This document shows, one piece after another, positions 1-5,568 of a stretch of 9,590 bases of DNA; position 1 is the first letter of the stretch, and the number at the start of each line of letters is the position of its first letter. Under the pieces are notes generated by a model. The model was not told where the DNA came from. It saw nothing but the letters and a program-made list of their open reading frames with translations, and did not search any database. Origin of the DNA: an uncultured Massilia sp. (GTDB lineage Bacteria > Pseudomonadota > Gammaproteobacteria > Burkholderiales > Burkholderiaceae); the NCBI GenBank assembly GCA_946481275.1, contig CAMLMV010000091.1:1-9590 (forward strand), written 5' to 3'. Position numbers and translations under genes: made by a program.

Positions 1-287
1 TGGATGTCGCGCACGCGCTCGTCGCCCAGCTGCGAATCGCGCAGGCGCGAGACGGCGTCGTATTCGTACAGGCCCTGCTGGGCCTTGGTCGTCGACTTGA
101 TGTGCCACTGCAGCAGGGGCATGTCCAGCGCGGCCGCGACCTCTTCGGCCAGCATCGTCTTGCCGGTGCCGGGTTCGCCCTTGATCAGCAGGGGGCGGGC
201 GAGGGTGAGGGCGGCGTTGACCGCCAGTTTCAGGTCGGCGGTGGCGACATAGTTGTCGCTGCCTTCGAAGCGTCGGGGTGCGTGCAT
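1..287 (-). CDS. MoxR-family AAA+ ATPase, N-terminal part (cut by window edge)
   Basis: The first 95 codons are visible, reading leftward from ATG at 287. The protein opens MHAPRRFEGSDNYVAT, then a helix (ADLKLAVNAALTLARPLLI) and a perfect Walker A/P-loop GEPGTGKT at about residues 38-45. The following QWHIKSTTKAQQGLYEYD stretch is typical of the MoxR branch of AAA+ ATPases. MoxR proteins are cytoplasmic ATP-driven chaperones that usually act with VWA-domain proteins to mature or insert metal centres in partner complexes; that role is family knowledge, and no VWA partner lies inside the window. Walker B, the sensors and the C-terminal lid lie beyond the left edge. No strong Shine-Dalgarno is visible; only AGG at 293-291, close to the ATG. 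The start was chosen because the conserved family N-terminus begins here. The gene is divergent from the cytochrome pair, with 229 bases between the two starts. Confidence 0.9.
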   Translation of the reverse strand, partial: MHAPRRFEGSDNYVATADLKLAVNAALTLARPLLIKGEPGTGKTMLAEEVAAALDMPLLQWHIKSTTKAQQGLYEYDAVSRLRDSQLGDERVRDI

Positions 288-371
288 GGGCCTGGGCAGA
301 TCATGTGGAAATGCCATCGAGTATATGCCAGAACGCCGAGGCGGGCGGGACGTCCATGCTGCGCTGCCCAA

Positions 372-400
372 TGGACTCGACTATATTCTTCGGATAGAAT
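372..400 (+). promoter_or_regulatory. Putative sigma70 promoter of the cytochrome c pair
   Basis: TGGACT (372-377, four of six to the -35 consensus) is followed by a 17-base spacer and TAGAAT (395-400, five of six to the -10). A transcript starting near 407 would have a leader of about 110 bases before the ATG at 517. A second possible -10 (TATATT, 382-387) has no good partner. The leader also holds a short hairpin, TGGCA-AAAA-TGCCA (412-425). Called from consensus only. Confidence 0.45.
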
Positions 401-485
401 CGATTGGATCGTGGCAAAAATGCCATTGCAGTTGCAGTACCGGGGGTCTAGAAAACCTGCTGCCGCCGCACGGGTCGCAAGGCGC

Positions 486-510
486 CCTATCGATTCAACC
501 CAACGATAGG
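486..510 (+). promoter_or_regulatory. Hairpin covering the ribosome binding site of the first cytochrome gene
   Basis: CCTATCG (486-492) and CGATAGG (504-510) form a perfect 7-bp inverted repeat with an 11-base loop. The right arm contains the only Shine-Dalgarno-like bases (ATAGG) at the correct distance from ATG 517, with six bases between AGG and ATG. If it folds in mRNA, the hairpin hides the ribosome binding site, so it may act as a translational control element or thermosensor-like switch. The fold and position are seen in the sequence; the regulation is inferred. Confidence 0.4.
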
Positions 511-516
511 TCATCC

Positions 517-855
517 ATGAAAATTTCAACCGCATTACTCGTGCTAGCCGCCGGCGCCTCGATGGCCGGCACGGCCAGCGCAGCCGACATCGTCGGCAAT
601 CCCAAGGCAGCACCCAACAAGATCGAGCAGTGTATCGGGTGCCACGGCATCCCCGAGTACAAGGGCACGTTCCCTGAAGTCTATCGCGTACCGAAGATCG
701 GCGGCCAGTCGGCGAAGTACATCGAAGCCGCGCTGCAGGCCTATAAAAAAGGCGACCGCAACCATCCGTCCATGCGTGGTATCGCGGCCAGCCTGTCCGA
801 CCAGGACATCGCCGATATCGCCGCGTATTATTCGCAACAGACCCCGTCCAGGTAA
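517..855 (+). CDS. Exported monoheme class I cytochrome c (first of tandem pair)
   Basis: 112 residues. A Sec signal peptide (MKISTALLVLAAGASMAGTA, cleavage likely after ASA at residue 22) is followed by one heme-binding motif CIGCH at 39-43. The likely axial methionine is M86 in NHPSMRGIAASLSDQDIADI, ahead of the usual C-terminal helix. It resembles one half of a c4/c553-type cytochrome, a small periplasmic electron carrier between membrane complexes and a terminal oxidase or reductase; its partner cannot be told from this window. The ATG at 517 is chosen over longer in-frame possibilities because it gives the signal peptide directly. The second cytochrome starts ten bases after its stop, so the two are almost certainly co-transcribed. 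Initiation may be controlled by the hairpin just upstream. Confidence 0.9.
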   Translation: MKISTALLVLAAGASMAGTASAADIVGNPKAAPNKIEQCIGCHGIPEYKGTFPEVYRVPKIGGQSAKYIEAALQAYKKGDRNHPSMRGIAASLSDQDIADIAAYYSQQTPSR

Positions 856-865
856 GGAGCGCGCC

Positions 866-1222
866 ATGAACAAACTGATCGTCGCGCTGACCCTGGGCGC
901 CGCCACGCTGGCCCTGTCCGGCCAGGCGCTGGCTTCCGGCAATGCCGCCAACGGCGCCGAACTGGCGAAAAAATACAACTGCGCGTCCTGCCACGGCGCC
1001 GACTACAAGACCCCGATCGATCCCAGCTATCCGAAGCTGGCTGGCCAGCATGCCGACTACCTCGTGCATGCGCTGGTCGCGTACAAGCGCGGCAACAAAG
1101 CCGCCAACGGTCGCAACAACCCGATCATGGCCGGCATGGCCCAGCCGCTGTCCGACCGCGACATGGCCGACATCGCCGCCTACCTGGAAAGCCTGCCCGC
1201 GGCACTCGTCACGAAGCGCTGA
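866..1222 (+). CDS. Exported monoheme class I cytochrome c (second of tandem pair)
   Basis: 118 residues with signal peptide MNKLIVALTLGAATLALSGQ ending ALA at 23, then one heme motif CASCH at 39-43. M88 in NPIMAGMAQPLSDRDMADI aligns with M86 of the upstream protein and is the best axial-ligand candidate; M91 is the alternative. Both proteins share the order CxxCH, PK-[IL]-[AG]-GQ, Y-L/I, AY-K-G, SMRG/IMAG, LSD-D-ADIAAY, so they are paralogs from a tandem duplication. A strong Shine-Dalgarno, AAGGAG (854-859), overlaps the TAA of the first gene and sits six bases from this ATG, implying tight coupling. Likely a periplasmic electron carrier working with its neighbour, like the two domains of cytochrome c4 carried on separate chains. 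Hairpins follow the gene. Confidence 0.9.
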   Translation: MNKLIVALTLGAATLALSGQALASGNAANGAELAKKYNCASCHGADYKTPIDPSYPKLAGQHADYLVHALVAYKRGNKAANGRNNPIMAGMAQPLSDRDMADIAAYLESLPAALVTKR

Positions 1223-1229
1223 TCCGCAC

Positions 1230-1250
1230 GGGCCGTTACAATAACGGCCC
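1230..1250 (+). terminator. Perfect 9-bp hairpin just after the cytochrome pair
   Basis: GGGCCGTTA (1230-1238), loop CAA, TAACGGCCC (1242-1250), starting eight bases after the TGA of the second cytochrome. It is very stable but has no T-run behind it. It may protect the 3' end of the mRNA or act with the second hairpin at 1266-1298, rather than terminate by itself. Confidence 0.4.
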
Positions 1251-1265
1251 ATCCGGATTGTCTGG

Positions 1266-1306
1266 AATCCCTCCTGCCGCGTGCCGGCCGGAGGGATTTG
1301 TCTTTT
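1266..1306 (+). terminator. Probable intrinsic terminator of the cytochrome operon
   Basis: AATCCCTCC (1266-1274) pairs with GGAGGGATT (1290-1298), and the loop can fold further (GCCG 1276-1279 with CGGC 1285-1288). It is followed by the T-rich stretch TTTGTCTTTT up to 1306. It lies between the cytochromes and the SulP gene, which argues that the transporter start is downstream of it. Confidence 0.55.
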
Positions 1307-1310
1307 GGAG
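1307..1310 (+). promoter_or_regulatory. Ribosome binding site that sets a TTG start for the SulP gene
   Basis: GGAG at 1307-1310 lies seven bases before TTG 1318, and no ATG lies nearby in frame. An upstream in-frame TTG (1258) would place the terminator hairpin inside the coding region and has no such site. Confidence 0.6.
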
Positions 1311-1317
1311 CCCCGCC

Positions 1318-2823
1318 TTGTCCGACGTATCCCCTTCCCACATCAAGACCAATGTATTGAGCGGCCTGACGGTCGCGCTGGCGCTGGTCCCGGAGGCCAT
1401 CGCCTTCGCCCTCGTGGCCCACGTGTCGCCGCTGACCGGCCTGTATGCCGCCGTGCTGGTCTCGTTCATCACCTCCGCGTTCGGCGGCCGGCCCGGCATG
1501 ATTTCCGGCGCGGCCGGCGCGCTGGCGGTCGTCATGGTCGCGCTGGTCGTCCAGCATGGCGCGCAATACCTGTTCGCCGCCATCGTGCTGATGGGCGTGC
1601 TGCAGATGCTGTTCGCGGCCGCGCGGCTGGGTAAATTCATCCGCATGGTGCCGCATCCCGTGATGCTGGGCTTCGTCAACGGCCTGGCCATCGTGATCTT
1701 CGTCGCGCAGTTCGAACACTTCAAGGCGGGCGGCGGCTGGATGGCGGGGCCGCAGTTGTGGACGATGCTGGGCCTCGTCGCGCTGACGATGGCGATCATC
1801 TACGTCACCCCGCGCCTCACGAAAGCCGTGCCGGCCACGCTGGTCGGCATCCTCGCCGTCGCACTGCTCGCGCACTTTGCGGGCATCGAGACGAAGACGG
1901 TGGGCGACCTCGGCTCCATCGCGGGCGGCCTGCCGGCGTTCCGCGTGCCGGACGTGCCGTTCGACCTGCAGACCTTGAAAATCGTGTTCCCGTACTCGCT
2001 CGTGCTGGCGGGCGTGGGCCTGATCGAGACGCTGCTGACATTGACCCTGATCGACGAGATCACGGACACCCGCGGCCAGCCGAACCGCGAAAGCCTCGCG
2101 CAGGGCGTCGCGAACGTCGTCACCGGCTTCTTCGGCGGCATGGGCGGCTGCGCGATGATCGGCCAGAGCATGATCAACGTGGGCAATGGCGCGCGCGGGC
2201 GCCTGTCCGGCATCTGCGCGTCGCTGTTCCTGCTGTCGTTCATCCTGTTCGGCGCGAGCGTGATCGAGCAGATTCCGCTCGCCGCGCTGATCGGCGTGAT
2301 GTTCGTCGTGTGCGAAAAAACCTTCGAATGGGGCACGTTCCGCCTGTTCGGCAAGGTACCGCGCGCCGACGCGCTCGTGATCGTGCTGGTGGCCGGGGTG
2401 ACGCTCATCTTCAACCTGGCGACCGCCGTGCTGGTGGGCGTGATCGTGTCGGCGCTGGTGTTCGCGTGGCAGCACGCGAAGCAGATCCGCGTCGCGACGG
2501 CGCACGATGCGAACGGCTGGAAGGTGTATGAACTGGAGGGGACGCTGTTCTTCGCGTCGGTGGCCGGCTTCCAGGCGCTGTTCACGCCGAAGGACGACCC
2601 GCAGGACGTCGTCGTCGAGTTCCGCCGCGCGCGCGTGGCGGACCACTCGGCGATCCAGGCCATCGACGGCCTGGCGGAACGCTACCGCGCCCTCGGCAAG
2701 CGCCTGCATCTGCGTCACCTGAGCCCGGACTGCCGCGCGCTGCTCGAGCGCGCGAAGGACATGATCGAGGTGAACCTGCCGGAAGACCCGCGCTACCGCG
2801 TGGCCGACGACAAGCTGGACTGA
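1318..2823 (+). CDS. SulP-family anion transporter with STAS domain
   Basis: 501 residues from the TTG at 1318. The membrane domain runs from about residue 12 to 385, with many hydrophobic segments and SulP hallmarks: VPEAIAFALVAHVSPLTGLY (24-43), the GRPGMISGAAGALAVV segment (57-72), and the NRESLAQGVANVVTGFFGGM region (256-275) followed by GCAMIGQSMINV. A cytoplasmic STAS domain follows (about 401-490: WKVYELEGTLFFASV, then VVVEFRRARVADHSAIQAID); S444 lies where STAS domains often carry a regulatory serine. SulP proteins move sulfate, bicarbonate or dicarboxylates across the inner membrane; the substrate cannot be assigned here. Length fits the shorter bacterial SulP transporters. It is separated from the cytochromes by hairpins, and its own promoter was not identified. 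Its TGA directly abuts the stop of the converging DUF1841 gene. Confidence 0.93.
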   Translation: MSDVSPSHIKTNVLSGLTVALALVPEAIAFALVAHVSPLTGLYAAVLVSFITSAFGGRPGMISGAAGALAVVMVALVVQHGAQYLFAAIVLMGVLQMLFAAARLGKFIRMVPHPVMLGFVNGLAIVIFVAQFEHFKAGGGWMAGPQLWTMLGLVALTMAIIYVTPRLTKAVPATLVGILAVALLAHFAGIETKTVGDLGSIAGGLPAFRVPDVPFDLQTLKIVFPYSLVLAGVGLIETLLTLTLIDEITDTRGQPNRESLAQGVANVVTGFFGGMGGCAMIGQSMINVGNGARGRLSGICASLFLLSFILFGASVIEQIPLAALIGVMFVVCEKTFEWGTFRLFGKVPRADALVIVLVAGVTLIFNLATAVLVGVIVSALVFAWQHAKQIRVATAHDANGWKVYELEGTLFFASVAGFQALFTPKDDPQDVVVEFRRARVADHSAIQAIDGLAERYRALGKRLHLRHLSPDCRALLERAKDMIEVNLPEDPRYRVADDKLD

Positions 2824-3249
2824 TCAGCGGACGCGCTTGCGCACGCACTCCACGTACGCGTCGGTATCCGGCTGCGTGCCGTGGCGCTGCGCCGACCAGA
2901 TCATCTCGCCCAGGCATTCCATGATGCCGTGGTGGGCCTCGTGCTCGCCCACGCGCGCGGCCAGCGCCTCGTAGGCGGCGCGGATGCCGCGCGGCTGGTC
3001 GATCGATACCTGTTCCGTGATCGACAGGTGCATCGACAGGTGCAGGAACGGATTCGGCTTGCCGCCTTCGACGGAATAGTCGCGCGCCACCGCCGCATCC
3101 GCGTCCGTCAGCTCGTCGTGATATTCGGGATGTTGTTCGATCCAGTCGGCGGCGATGGCGTCCATCGGGGTCAGGATCTCGCCGGCGCGGCGCTTGCGCA
3201 AGGCCTCGCAAAAGAAGCGGCGGACGTCGTTGGAGGAAGGTGTGAACAT
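2824..3249 (-). CDS. DUF1841 family protein
   Basis: 141 residues from ATG 3249. It matches the DUF1841 pattern I recall from betaproteobacteria: MFTPSSNDVRRFFCEA at the start, HPEYHDELTD (40-49), the RDYSVEGGKPNPFLHLSMHL block (56-75), TEQVSIDQPRGI (78-89), and C-terminal GEHEAHHGIMECLGEMIWSA (101-120) plus AQR-G-PD-Y. Function is unknown. The many conserved histidines and acids (H70, H74, H103, H106, H107, E111) could bind metal, but this is only inference. No signal peptide or membrane segment, so probably cytoplasmic. No Shine-Dalgarno is visible; an inverted repeat ends one base before the ATG. The gene lies 41 bases after the 162-residue protein on the same strand and may be the last cistron of that unit. 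Confidence 0.9.
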   Translation of the reverse strand: MFTPSSNDVRRFFCEALRKRRAGEILTPMDAIAADWIEQHPEYHDELTDADAAVARDYSVEGGKPNPFLHLSMHLSITEQVSIDQPRGIRAAYEALAARVGEHEAHHGIMECLGEMIWSAQRHGTQPDTDAYVECVRKRVR

Positions 3250-3250
3250 G

Positions 3251-3273
3251 GCGCCATTGTAGCGCGATGGCGC
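3251..3273 (-). promoter_or_regulatory. Inverted repeat directly before the DUF1841 start codon
   Basis: GCGCCAT (3251-3257) and ATGGCGC (3267-3273) form a perfect 7-bp repeat with a 9-base loop. On the minus-strand mRNA it ends one base before ATG 3249, in the place of a ribosome binding site. The repeat contains an out-of-frame ATG and a TACAAT (3261-3256). Possible translational control, or chance in GC-rich DNA. Confidence 0.3.
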
Positions 3274-3290
3274 ACACCCTGCCCGCGCGG

Positions 3291-3779
3291 TCACGGGTCC
3301 GGCAGTTCCAGCTCGAGCGTGCCGTGCCAGGGCACCTGCTGCCAGCGCGCGTTCAATTCAAGGACCGCGTCGAACATCCGCCGGCCCGCGTCCGCGGGGA
3401 GTGCCGGCACGCTGCGGCCGCGTCCCGTGCACGCCGTACGCACGCCTTCGTCGAACATCGCGGCGTCGAACGTGCCGCTCCACAGCTGCGCCTGCAGGCT
3501 CTCGACGACGGCTTCCGCATGGATGGCCTGGTCCACCAGCGCCGCATTGCCCGGGTCGTGCGCCTGCTCCATCGCGGGGCCGATGTCGACGCCCGCCGCG
3601 ATCATGCCAAAGAAGGCGTGGCGCCAGCCGAGCGTGGACTCGACGACGTAGTGCACGAGGTCGTGCGGCAGGATACCCTGGCGCGGCATCGCGCAGCCGG
3701 TCGTGCTGCCGTCGCGGCGCACGCAGAGCAGGTCGTCGTATTTATCGGTGCGGCCGCGGCGGATGACGATCAGTTTCAT
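3291..3779 (-). CDS. Conserved-looking hypothetical protein, 162 residues
   Basis: Starts MKLIVIRRGRTDKYDDLLCV at ATG 3779 and ends ELELPDP. I do not recognise a named family. The N-terminus looks like short beta strands (KLIVIRR, DDLLCVRRDG). The core MPRQGILPHDLVHYVVESTL (31-50) reads as a conserved motif with H39, H43 and E47 spaced four apart on a likely helix, which could be a metal site; this is speculation. It has no signal peptide and no clear membrane segment (WRHAFFGMIAAGVDI is only weakly hydrophobic), so probably cytoplasmic. The ATG overlaps the stop of the upstream tail fragment as ATGA, and no good Shine-Dalgarno is present (only AAAAGAA), so translation is probably coupled to the upstream reading. 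DUF1841 follows after 41 bases. Confidence 0.75.
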   Translation of the reverse strand: MKLIVIRRGRTDKYDDLLCVRRDGSTTGCAMPRQGILPHDLVHYVVESTLGWRHAFFGMIAAGVDIGPAMEQAHDPGNAALVDQAIHAEAVVESLQAQLWSGTFDAAMFDEGVRTACTGRGRSVPALPADAGRRMFDAVLELNARWQQVPWHGTLELELPDP

Positions 3780-3969
3780 TTCTTTTCGGAGGCACTCCGG
3801 TTGGCATTGGCGCTGTCGGATCTGCATTCGTTCTTCCAGGCGTCCAGCAGGGACGCAGCCCGTGCCTGATCGCCGTGAGCATCATACCAGTCGCTCATGT
3901 ATTCCCTGGCCGTGCAGGTGAGTACGTGGCGAAGGCTGTTCGCAGGCCACGCGCTGGAGCGCGGCTCAT
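3776..3969 (-). pseudogene. Frameshifted small gene homologous to the C-terminal tail of the two retropepsin-like proteins
   Basis: One reading frame gives LTCTAREYMSDWYDAHGD, continuing to an NEC and ending EKK at TGA 3778-3776. It aligns without gaps to RTCQAGTYISEWYAAQGD of the neighbouring protein (C461-C491) and RTCMADAYMAEWYAAQGD of the second copy (C474-C504). The two cysteines are 30 residues apart in all three. Upstream, ATG 3969-3967 overlaps the neighbour's TGA (ATGA) and starts MSRAPARGLRTAFATY in another frame, which stops at 3895. Restoring one base, such as a C in TACTCACC, would join the frames into a 64-residue protein. Its stop overlaps the next ATG (ATGA), as expected for an intact coupled cistron. 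So this is a one-base deletion or a sequencing error. The part from ATG 3898 could still make a 40-residue peptide. Confidence 0.6.
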
Positions 3970-5483
3970 GGCGCGGTCCCGACGGAAGAGACGACAGGGG
4001 CCGGCGGGGCGCACTGCGCGTGTGCCGTGGACTCGAACGCAGCGGCCTGGGTCTTGTCGCCCTGGGCGGCGTACCATTCGCTGATGTATGTGCCGGCCTG
4101 GCAAGTGCGCTGGCGCGCCAGCTGCGGGTCTTTGCCCGCTTGTGCCAGTACGTCGGCCGCGTTCAGTTTGCCGAGATAAAAACGGGCGATCGGCACCGGC
4201 CATTCGTCGTCGGTCTGCTTGTCCAGGCTGGCCGCGAGTTCGTTGCGCGCCAGGTCGCGCTCGCCGTTTGCCACCCGGGCGTTGTACAGCCACAGTGCGG
4301 CGGCGCGATCCGCAGGCGCTTGGTCGAGTGCCGTGCGCAGCAGGGGAATCGCTTGCGCGGCGTGTCCAGCCAGCATCTCCTGCCTTCCAAGCTCCAGGCT
4401 GGCGGACGGTTGGCCCAGCGCTGCGGCCTTCTTCAGCCACATGGCGGACTGGGCCTGATCCTGCTTGACGCCGTCGCCGGCGCCATACTGCCGCGCGAGC
4501 CTGAATTGGGCATCGGCATTGCCGTTCACCGCTTCCAGCAGCACCCAGGTGGGTACACCGGGCGTGTGTTCGAACACGGTGCCGCCGACATAGCCGAAAT
4601 ACAGCTTGCCTTGCCTGACGGCGAAGAGCACCCGGTGCGTCCGCAGGAAATCGCGTCCCAGATGAAGTTCGGCGCGTTGCCGACGCTGCGTATCGATGAC
4701 GTCGATCCGGCCACCCTGGATCACCTCCTCTCCGATCGCCAGCGTCGTCAGCGGAACGTTCCAGCGCGGCGTCCGAGGGTTCCGGCTGTCGCCGGCGCTG
4801 GCCAGCTGCACGGCGCCCGGTCCCGCGACGTCGATACCCACGCGCCGGGCGGCGTCCAGTTCGATGAAGCTGCGTTCGGCACCGGAGTCGAGGACCGCAT
4901 CGACTTCCTTACCGTCGAGCAGAGCCGTGAAGTGCGGGTTCCAGCGCCTGTCGTGGCGCGCATCGACCGGCACGACGACCGTGTCTTGCGCCCACGGGCG
5001 CAATGTCACGCCGTCGCAATGGCTGGAGCGGAACAAACGCATGCGCTTGGCCGGCAGGTCGAGTTCGACGTCGGACTGGAACAGGAATTGCGCGCCGAGG
5101 ACCGCGTCCACCGACGACCCCGGGCCGTCGTCGAGGACATACAGCTTGGTGTTGTTGCCGGTACGGGCGGGACCGAACGAGAACTCTGCGACACGAGTCG
5201 TCCAGAGCGACGTAACGCGGTCCGCGCGCAGCGACAGGTTGCGCCGCATGGCGCCGTTCAACGTCAGGAACGTGCGGTCGGAATCGGTGTTGACCCCCAT
5301 CACGGCAGGTTTGCCGTTGATGCTGCCGTCCACGGCCGGTACCAGGCCGGTGCCGACGTAGCGGACCGGATAGACGGCCGCTTCTTCAAACGTGCATTGC
5401 GCCGGTTCCTGCGCGTGGGCGGCCGACAGTGCGAGAAGGCAGGGCAAAGCACGCCACAGGCGGCGCAGACGGACTGGAATCAT
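3966..5483 (-). CDS. Exported two-lobed retropepsin-like protein with Sel1/TPR tail; lobe-1 active site degenerate
   Basis: 505 residues. The signal peptide ends AHA at 24, so it is probably periplasmic. Lobe 1 (about 45-150) has the retropepsin-like plan VDGSINGKPAVMGVNTDS..., but the catalytic D-[TS]-G is N65-T66-D67-S68; the paralog has DTGS here. Lobe 2 (about 165-297) keeps DSGA (199-202) and the later HLGRDFLRTHRVLF strand-turn. A Sel1-like repeat follows (321-357: GNADAQFRLARQYGAGDGV...), then further helical repeats and a tail with C461 and C491. C30 and C156 are also conserved with the paralog; disulfides are likely. Family knowledge: two aspartates, one per lobe, are needed for aspartic protease activity, so this copy is probably inactive or altered. 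It has its own promoter upstream, and its stop overlaps the following small frame (ATGA). No clear Shine-Dalgarno precedes ATG 5483. Confidence 0.85.
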   Translation of the reverse strand: MIPVRLRRLWRALPCLLALSAAHAQEPAQCTFEEAAVYPVRYVGTGLVPAVDGSINGKPAVMGVNTDSDRTFLTLNGAMRRNLSLRADRVTSLWTTRVAEFSFGPARTGNNTKLYVLDDGPGSSVDAVLGAQFLFQSDVELDLPAKRMRLFRSSHCDGVTLRPWAQDTVVVPVDARHDRRWNPHFTALLDGKEVDAVLDSGAERSFIELDAARRVGIDVAGPGAVQLASAGDSRNPRTPRWNVPLTTLAIGEEVIQGGRIDVIDTQRRQRAELHLGRDFLRTHRVLFAVRQGKLYFGYVGGTVFEHTPGVPTWVLLEAVNGNADAQFRLARQYGAGDGVKQDQAQSAMWLKKAAALGQPSASLELGRQEMLAGHAAQAIPLLRTALDQAPADRAAALWLYNARVANGERDLARNELAASLDKQTDDEWPVPIARFYLGKLNAADVLAQAGKDPQLARQRTCQAGTYISEWYAAQGDKTQAAAFESTAHAQCAPPAPVVSSVGTAP

Positions 5484-5495
5484 GGCTCATCGGGG

Positions 5496-5538
5496 AAATG
5501 GGAATGTCAAAAATTATACTAACAAATATTTCCCATTT
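5496..5538. promoter_or_regulatory. Operator-like 9-bp inverted repeat around the promoter of the second protease-like gene
   Basis: AAATGGGAA (5496-5504) and TTCCCATTT (5530-5538) are perfect inverted repeats with a 25-base spacer. The centre (5517) falls on the -10 TATAAT (5513-5518). One arm touches the -35, and the other lies about at the transcription start or just after. This is a typical place for a dimeric repressor site; the regulator is unknown. Confidence 0.45.
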
Positions 5539-5542
5539 GCAA
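5513..5542 (-). promoter_or_regulatory. Sigma70 promoter for the degenerate retropepsin-like gene
   Basis: On the minus strand, TTGCAA (5542-5537), an 18-base spacer, then a perfect TATAAT (5518-5513). Transcription would start near 5506, giving a leader of about 23 bases to ATG 5483. The AT-rich island stands out in GC-rich surroundings. Confidence 0.65.
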
Positions 5543-5543
5543 C

Positions 5544-5565
5544 AAAAAGCGGCGTCCACGTCCGC
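5544..5565 (-). terminator. Probable intrinsic terminator of the upstream retropepsin-like gene
   Basis: On the minus strand, starting three bases after the stop at 5569: GCGG-A-CG, loop TGGA, CG-CCGC, then TTTTTG (5548-5544 are the T-run). The stem is short with one bulge, so it is moderate in strength. It ends one base before the -35 of the next promoter. Confidence 0.5.
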
Positions 5566-5568
5566 GCG

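Noticed and set aside
320..348. TATACT on the minus strand as the moxR -10 box
   Set aside because: The -10 itself is good, but the matching -35 position reads CCGCCC, so a promoter cannot be supported here.
230..1252. Minus-strand open frame across the cytochrome genes
   Set aside because: It runs opposite two clear cytochrome genes, spans a promoter region, and shows no family features.
1258..1317. Longer SulP start at TTG 1258
   Set aside because: It would translate through the terminator hairpin and has no ribosome binding site. TTG 1318 has GGAG at ideal distance and starts where the family similarity begins.
1180..2718. Long open frame on the minus strand opposite the SulP gene (512 codons)
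   Set aside because: Its translation is a charged, repetitive mix of R, H, D, E, Q and A typical of the antisense of a GC-rich coding region. The plus strand here has an unmistakable SulP sequence.
3897..5522. Long plus-strand open frame opposite the degenerate retropepsin-like gene, and the similar ones at 5392-6486 and 8154-9383 (minus)
   Set aside because: They are mirror frames of real genes in high-GC DNA, with Arg/His/Ala-rich content, no recognisable domain and no start signals.
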